From Oligoflexia bacterium (GTDB lineage: Bacteria; Bdellovibrionota; UBA1018; CAIMNF01): DNA of 10,287 nucleotides. Positions 7,363 through 10,287 of the stretch are shown here, piece after piece. How positions within the stretch are numbered: the stretch's first letter is position 1; every line of letters begins with the position of its first letter. The translations under genes were made by a program, and so were the position numbers. The DNA lies in NCBI GenBank assembly GCA_903858975.1, contig CAIOKW010000347.1, forward strand, positions 1 to 10,287, read 5' to 3'. Below the pieces are notes generated by a model that did no database searches, was not told the origin of the DNA, and worked only from the letters and a program-made list of their open reading frames with translations.

Positions 7363-8450
7363 GTCGAGAGTCGCTCCCAGAGCACATTAATCAGGTCATG
7401 CACTCCTTCACCCGATGCGCAGGAAATAGAAAGCGGCTCTTTGGGAAGAAGTTCACGAGAGATCTTCTTTGGGCCCTTTTCTAATAGTTTTCTGAATTCA
7501 ATTTTCACATCGTTTAAGAACTGGGGTTGTCCCAAAAATAAGTCAGATTTATTAATCACAATGACTTCATCTTTATCGGCAAGCTCAGGATTAAAGAGTT
7601 CTAATTCTTTTCTAATCGCAAGGTAAAGTCGGTGAAGTTCTTGAGCTCCTTTATTAACTGATGCCCCCGCTTCTTCATCCGGCATCGTGGTGAAGTCGAG
7701 GAGGTGAGTGCCGTCGAGCAGGTGTACCGTGATTTTGGTGCGCTCAATGTGCTTTAGAAATTTGTGTCCCAGTCCAAGGCCTTGATGGGCCCCTTCGATG
7801 AGACCGGGAATGTCTGCGACCACGAAACTTTTAAAATCTGCTACTTTCACTACCCCAAGATTCGGAGTCAGAGTGGTAAAGGGATAATCTGCAATCTTCG
7901 GATGCGCGGCACTCATTCGAGAAATCAATGTTGATTTCCCAGCATTCGGATAACCGATGAGACTCGCATCAGCGAGCAACTTCAATTCCAGTTGAAGCTC
8001 GCGAGTTTGGCCTTCTTCTCCTGGTTGAGCAAATTTAGGAGCTTGAAAAACGGAGGTGACGAAATGGGTATTTCCTTTCCCGCCACGGCCTCCTTTTACG
8101 GCAACCCACTTTTGACCATTATCGGTGAAATCAAAAAGGATATCGCCATTACTTTGATTTTTAATAATAGTTCCAACCGGAACGTAAACCGTAATGTCTT
8201 CGCCGTCGCGGCCTGCTTTGTTTTTTCCAGATCCGTGTTGGCCGTTTTCGGCTTGATAAGAACGTTTGAAACGAAAGTCTTGTAGGGTGGCGAGGTTACT
8301 CGTCGATTCAAAAATCACGCTCCCTCCTTTGCCCCCATCTCCTCCGTCTGGGCCCCCACGTGGGATAAACTTCTCCCTACGGAAGCTCACGCATCCGGGG
8401 CCACCATTTCCGGCCATAATTTTGATTTTTGCTTCGTCGATAAAACGCAT
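7359..8450 (-). CDS. obgE: GTPase Obg/CgtA
   Basis: Essential GTPase that binds the 50S subunit and links ribosome assembly to growth and stress signalling. Residues 1-158 form the glycine-rich Obg fold, with GNGGPGCVSFRREKF at 14-28 and GGPDGGDGGKGGS at 32-44. The G domain follows: P-loop GYPNAGKST at 166-174, switch I threonines in YPFTTL at 189-194, DIPG at 213-216 (switch II), NKSD at 300-303 and SCASGEG at 343-349. It ends at residue 363, right after the G domain, so it lacks the C-terminal OCT domain of Firmicute Obg (about 428 residues) and the acidic tail of E. coli CgtA (390). AGGT at 8459-8456, 5 nt before the ATG, supports the start. A terminator hairpin ends only 20 nt upstream. 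nadD follows with a 4-bp overlap. Confidence 0.97.
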   Translation of the reverse strand: MRFIDEAKIKIMAGNGGPGCVSFRREKFIPRGGPDGGDGGKGGSVIFESTSNLATLQDFRFKRSYQAENGQHGSGKNKAGRDGEDITVYVPVGTIIKNQSNGDILFDFTDNGQKWVAVKGGRGGKGNTHFVTSVFQAPKFAQPGEEGQTRELQLELKLLADASLIGYPNAGKSTLISRMSAAHPKIADYPFTTLTPNLGVVKVADFKSFVVADIPGLIEGAHQGLGLGHKFLKHIERTKITVHLLDGTHLLDFTTMPDEEAGASVNKGAQELHRLYLAIRKELELFNPELADKDEVIVINKSDLFLGQPQFLNDVKIEFRKLLEKGPKKISRELLPKEPLSISCASGEGVHDLINVLWERLST

Positions 8451-8470
8451 GAGATACCTGTAATGATAAT

Positions 8471-8508
8471 AAAAAAACCGAGGGACAGAATCTGTTCCCC
8501 CGGTTTTT
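8471..8508 (-). terminator. Intrinsic terminator after rpmA, just before obgE
   Basis: Arms 8473-8488 and 8492-8508 pair with a 3-nt loop and one bulged base (8496). Read on the minus strand, the stem is followed by seven U (8477-8471). The pair 8481/8500 is G-U wobble in minus-strand RNA but an A-C mismatch in plus-strand RNA, so the structure is optimised for minus-strand transcripts, that is, the end of rplU-rpmA. Because obgE starts 20 nt later with no room for a promoter, the terminator probably works as a partial attenuator. Confidence 0.85.
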
Positions 8509-8531
8509 AAACTAATTTTCTTCTATTGTCT

Positions 8532-8544
8532 TGCACTGAGTGCA
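8532..8544. promoter_or_regulatory. Short palindrome between rpmA and obgE
   Basis: TGCACT and AGTGCA are perfect inverted arms around one central base, 9 bp after the rpmA stop. It could be a protein-binding dyad or, in RNA, a 5-bp hairpin with a 3-nt loop. On the minus strand it lies in the 17-bp spacer between TTAAAA (8553-8548) and GACAAT (8530-8525), each matching 4 of 6 promoter bases. A repressed weak obgE promoter is therefore possible but unproven. Confidence 0.35.
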
Positions 8545-8553
8545 GACTTTTAA

Positions 8554-8808
8554 TTATGCAGCGTAAACAGAGATCTTTTGACGTTTCTGATCTTTGAATT
8601 CGAACTTCACAACGCCGTCAATGAGGGCGAAAATAGTGAAGTCGCGTCCAAGACCTACGTTTTTACCTGCGTGAAAACGGGTTCCACGTTGGCGTACAAG
8701 AATCTGTCCGCTTTTTACGTGTTGTCCGCCGTATTTTTTAACTCCGAGCATTTTCGGATTACTGTCGCGACCGTTTTTTGTACTACCACCGGCTTTTTTG
8801 TGTGCCAT
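8554..8808 (-). CDS. rpmA: 50S ribosomal protein L27
   Basis: L27 (bL27) of the large ribosomal subunit; its N-terminal tail reaches the peptidyl transferase centre. The 84 residues match the family throughout: MAHKKAGGSTKNGRDSN at the start, GVKKYGGQHVKSGQILVRQRG at 22-42 as the core, and GRDFTIFALIDGVVKFE at 54-70. It begins directly with MAHKKAGGS, without the cleavable N-terminal extension of Firmicute L27. This agrees with the absence of a prp protease gene between rplU and rpmA. It lies 85 bp after rplU and is followed by an intrinsic terminator. The ribosome site is a weak GGGG about 8 nt upstream. Confidence 0.97.
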   Translation of the reverse strand: MAHKKAGGSTKNGRDSNPKMLGVKKYGGQHVKSGQILVRQRGTRFHAGKNVGLGRDFTIFALIDGVVKFEFKDQKRQKISVYAA

Positions 8809-8893
8809 GACTTTACCCCATGTATCGGCCCTTTATGCCGACGAGCTACCCAGAGAGAAATTTCTTCCTTTGGGCTACACTCTGAAAATTAAA

Positions 8894-9388
8894 TTATTTT
8901 TTTGCTGCTTTAGCTTCGATAGAGGCTGCTTTTTGAGCAACGATTCTCTTCTTGCGTGAGCCTAATGTCTTAGTTTGGCTCGCAGGACCTTTTGGTTTCA
9001 AGTTCGTGAAGAACTTAGCGAGTTTAACTTTTTTATCAGCAGCAGACATTTCTGTCTTTTTCGCGCCATCAGTCAAACCGAGAACGAGAACTTGAGTCTG
9101 TTCTTGGCGATGACCTTGAGTGCGTCGATATTGCTTACGGCGCTTCATCTTGATGATAGTCACCTTGTCGCCGCGGCCTTGAGCCACGATCTCTGCTTCA
9201 ACTTTTGCGTTGCTGACATAAGGTTGTCCAAGCGTTACTTCTGAAGTTGTTTCAGAAGGGTTGCTTACGAACAATACTTTATCAAATGTGATCTTGGAGC
9301 CAACATCGCCAGTGAGTTTCTCAATCTGAACGATATCGCCTGCTTGAACACGAACTTGTTTTCCACCTGTTTCAATGACTGCGTACAT
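8894..9388 (-). CDS. rplU: 50S ribosomal protein L21 with long basic C-terminal tail
   Basis: L21 (bL21) binds 23S rRNA in the large subunit and stands first in the rplU-rpmA-obgE order. The core (1-105) is standard: MYAVIETGGKQVRVQAGD at the start and KMKRRKQYRRTQGHRQ at 80-95, the rRNA-binding signature. Typical L21 ends near residue 103; here another 60 or so residues follow (106-164), rich in Lys, Ala and Arg, of low complexity in places and ending KAAKK. The tail is in frame without any stop, so it belongs to the protein. Extended L21 tails are known in some bacterial groups; this one may contact rRNA or be flexible. The ATG at 9388 has no strong Shine-Dalgarno (AAGG lies about 15 nt away). 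No convincing promoter was found upstream on this strand. Confidence 0.95.
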   Translation of the reverse strand: MYAVIETGGKQVRVQAGDIVQIEKLTGDVGSKITFDKVLFVSNPSETTSEVTLGQPYVSNAKVEAEIVAQGRGDKVTIIKMKRRKQYRRTQGHRQEQTQVLVLGLTDGAKKTEMSAADKKVKLAKFFTNLKPKGPASQTKTLGSRKKRIVAQKAASIEAKAAKK

Positions 9389-9416
9389 AGCTTTTCAGAT
9401 TTGCCTTAAAGAAGTT

Positions 9417-9444
9417 TTGAAGTCAAGCAAGGAATAGAAATAAT
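9417..9444 (+). promoter_or_regulatory. Candidate promoter for hppA
   Basis: TTGAAG (9417-9422) and AATAAT (9439-9444) are spaced 16 bp apart and match the sigma-70 consensus at 4 of 6 and 5 of 6 positions. It is the best plus-strand candidate in the divergent rplU-hppA region and would give a leader of about 100 nt. Confidence 0.4.
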
Positions 9445-9465
9445 GTTTTTTAGGATCGAAAACAA

Positions 9466-9504
9466 GGGTCTGGAGCACTCCGCTATTTACAGGACCCCGT
9501 TTTT
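9466..9504 (+). promoter_or_regulatory. Terminator-like hairpin in the hppA leader
   Basis: GGGTCTG (9466-9472) can pair with CAGGACCC (9490-9497) with one bulged G, and five T follow at 9500-9504. It lies between the candidate promoter and the hppA start, so it could attenuate hppA. The 17-nt loop and short T-run make it weak; an inner GGA/TCC pairing (9472-9481) might shorten the loop. Confidence 0.3.
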
Positions 9505-9537
9505 GGTGAATAGTTTCGGCACATTCAACAGCTTAAT

Positions 9538-9542
9538 AGGAG
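9538..9542 (+). promoter_or_regulatory. Shine-Dalgarno site of hppA
   Basis: AGGAG stands 11 nt before the ATG at 9554, a slightly long but usable spacing. It favours this ATG over the second in-frame ATG at 9575, which has no such site. Confidence 0.6.
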
Positions 9543-9553
9543 ACTTAAAGAAC

Positions 9554-10287
9554 ATGGAATCATGGAATTCGTGGATGAATTCCCCAATCATTTTTGGGGT
9601 AATCGGCTTAGCGATCGCAGCATTCTTCTTTTTTCGGGTGAAAAGCATCCCAGATGGCAACGACTCCATGAGACGTATTGCCGGCTATATTCGAGAAGGC
9701 GCAATGGCGTTCTTGAATCGTCAATATAAGGTACTTGCGGTTTATGCGGTAGTGGTAGGCGTGGCGATCGGGTTTGGACTCGGTTGGTTGGCGGCTGGAT
9801 CATTTGCTCTAGGCGCATTCTTGAGCCTTTTGGCAGGCTTTATCGGTATGAAGGCAGCAACTTACGCAAACGTGCGTACGACTGAGGCTGCGCGTACCGG
9901 AATTAAAGCGAATGCATTATTAACTGCGCTCGACGGCGGAGCCGTCATGGGATTGTCGGTTGCAGGCTTGGGTTTGATCGGTCTTGGCGGTGTTTATGCC
10001 GTATTTAAGGATCACGAGCTCATTAGCCCGATTCTCCATTCATTCGCGGTTGGGGCTTCCTCAATTGCCCTTTTCGCCCGAATTGGTGGCGGTATCTATA
10101 CTAAGGCTGCAGACGTCGGATCCGACATCGCAGGTAAAGTGATTGAAGGGATTCCAGAAGACGATCCACGAAACCCAGGCGTAGTTGCGGATAACGTAGG
10201 TGACAACGTGGGTGACGTAGCCGGTATGGGTGCAGATATCTATGAATCCATGATCGCGGCAATTGTTGCGGCGATGGCGATTGCGAT
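9554..10287 (+). CDS. hppA: Membrane-bound ion-translocating pyrophosphatase, C-terminus cut by window edge
   Basis: Integral membrane enzyme that couples hydrolysis of pyrophosphate to pumping of H+ (or Na+) across the inner membrane. The first 244 codons are visible; the family is about 650-800 residues, so about a third is seen. Hydrophobic segments lie near 11-28, 59-80, 84-100, 122-150, 158-176 and from 232. The cytoplasmic catalytic motifs are intact: GGGIYTKAADVGSD (178-191), with Lys184, Asp187 and Asp191, then PEDDPRNP (201-208) and DNVGDNVGD (213-221), whose aspartates bind Mg-pyrophosphate. The residues that decide potassium dependence and the pumped ion are beyond the window. The start at 9554 is chosen because of the AGGAG 11 nt upstream; 9575 is the alternative and would shorten the N-terminus by 7 residues. 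It is divergent from rplU. Confidence 0.95.
   Translation, partial: MESWNSWMNSPIIFGVIGLAIAAFFFFRVKSIPDGNDSMRRIAGYIREGAMAFLNRQYKVLAVYAVVVGVAIGFGLGWLAAGSFALGAFLSLLAGFIGMKAATYANVRTTEAARTGIKANALLTALDGGAVMGLSVAGLGLIGLGGVYAVFKDHELISPILHSFAVGASSIALFARIGGGIYTKAADVGSDIAGKVIEGIPEDDPRNPGVVADNVGDNVGDVAGMGADIYESMIAAIVAAMAIA
9564..9599 (+). repeat. Two overlapping inverted repeats at the 5' end of hppA
   Basis: GGAATTC (9564-9570) and GAATTCC (9577-9583) are perfect arms around 6 nt. CCCCAA (9582-9587) and TTGGGG (9594-9599) are perfect arms around another 6 nt. They share two bases, so the full stems cannot both form. Just before them CATGGAAT occurs twice in tandem (9553-9568). The repeats lie in codons 4 to 16 of hppA, where mRNA structure often affects initiation. 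Confidence 0.5.

Noticed and set aside
8578..8892. Plus-strand 104-codon open frame over rpmA and the rplU-rpmA spacer
   Set aside because: Antisense to L27, with no recognisable domain and no ribosome site.
8809..8893. The 85-bp rplU-rpmA spacer as a place for a small gene or strong hairpin
   Set aside because: No open frame with a start and ribosome site was found, and the only pairing seen (CCCA with TGGG around an AT-rich loop) is too weak to call.

Overview
The window reads as ordinary chromosomal sequence from a Gram-negative bacterium of moderate GC content. The gene content (a phosphoenolpyruvate-sugar phosphotransferase operon, the L21-L27-Obg housekeeping cluster and a membrane pyrophosphatase) would suit a deltaproteobacterial or Bdellovibrionota-like genome. 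That placement is a low-confidence inference from gene content and protein character; there is no rRNA or other marker in the window to settle it. I see no mobile element, CRISPR array, tRNA or rRNA.

Left part (1-3734, minus strand): a compact three-gene PTS operon read right to left. The order is a glucose/N-acetylglucosamine-family EIICBA permease, then HPr, then Enzyme I, which runs off the left edge. Phosphate would pass from PEP to EI His198, HPr His14, EIIA His559, EIIB Cys429 and then the sugar. The genes overlap or nearly touch, with Shine-Dalgarno sites buried in the preceding gene, so translation is probably coupled.

Middle (3735-5067): a short divergent intergenic region with a promoter-like and operator-like sequence. 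It is followed by one plus-strand gene for a 401-residue protein that I do not recognise; it has a Rossmann-like, degenerate flavoprotein look. Its 3' end overlaps the 3' end of comF on the other strand by 36 bp.

Right-centre (5032-9388, minus strand): rplU-rpmA-obgE-nadD-rsfS-rlmH-comF, a ribosome assembly/maintenance and NAD synthesis cluster. The genes from obgE to rlmH overlap or are separated by only a few bases. A strong intrinsic terminator sits between rpmA and obgE, only 20 nt before the obgE start, which suggests that abundant ribosomal-protein mRNA is separated from low-level downstream expression by partial termination.

Right edge (9389-10287, plus strand): a divergent leader with a promoter-like site and several hairpins, then the N-terminal third of a membrane-bound, ion-pumping pyrophosphatase (hppA), cut by the window end.

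I found no convincing new biological system. The items most worth checking are the unknown 401-aa gene, the rpmA-obgE attenuator/dyad region, the divergent operator-like repeat before the PTS operon, and the long basic tail of L21.
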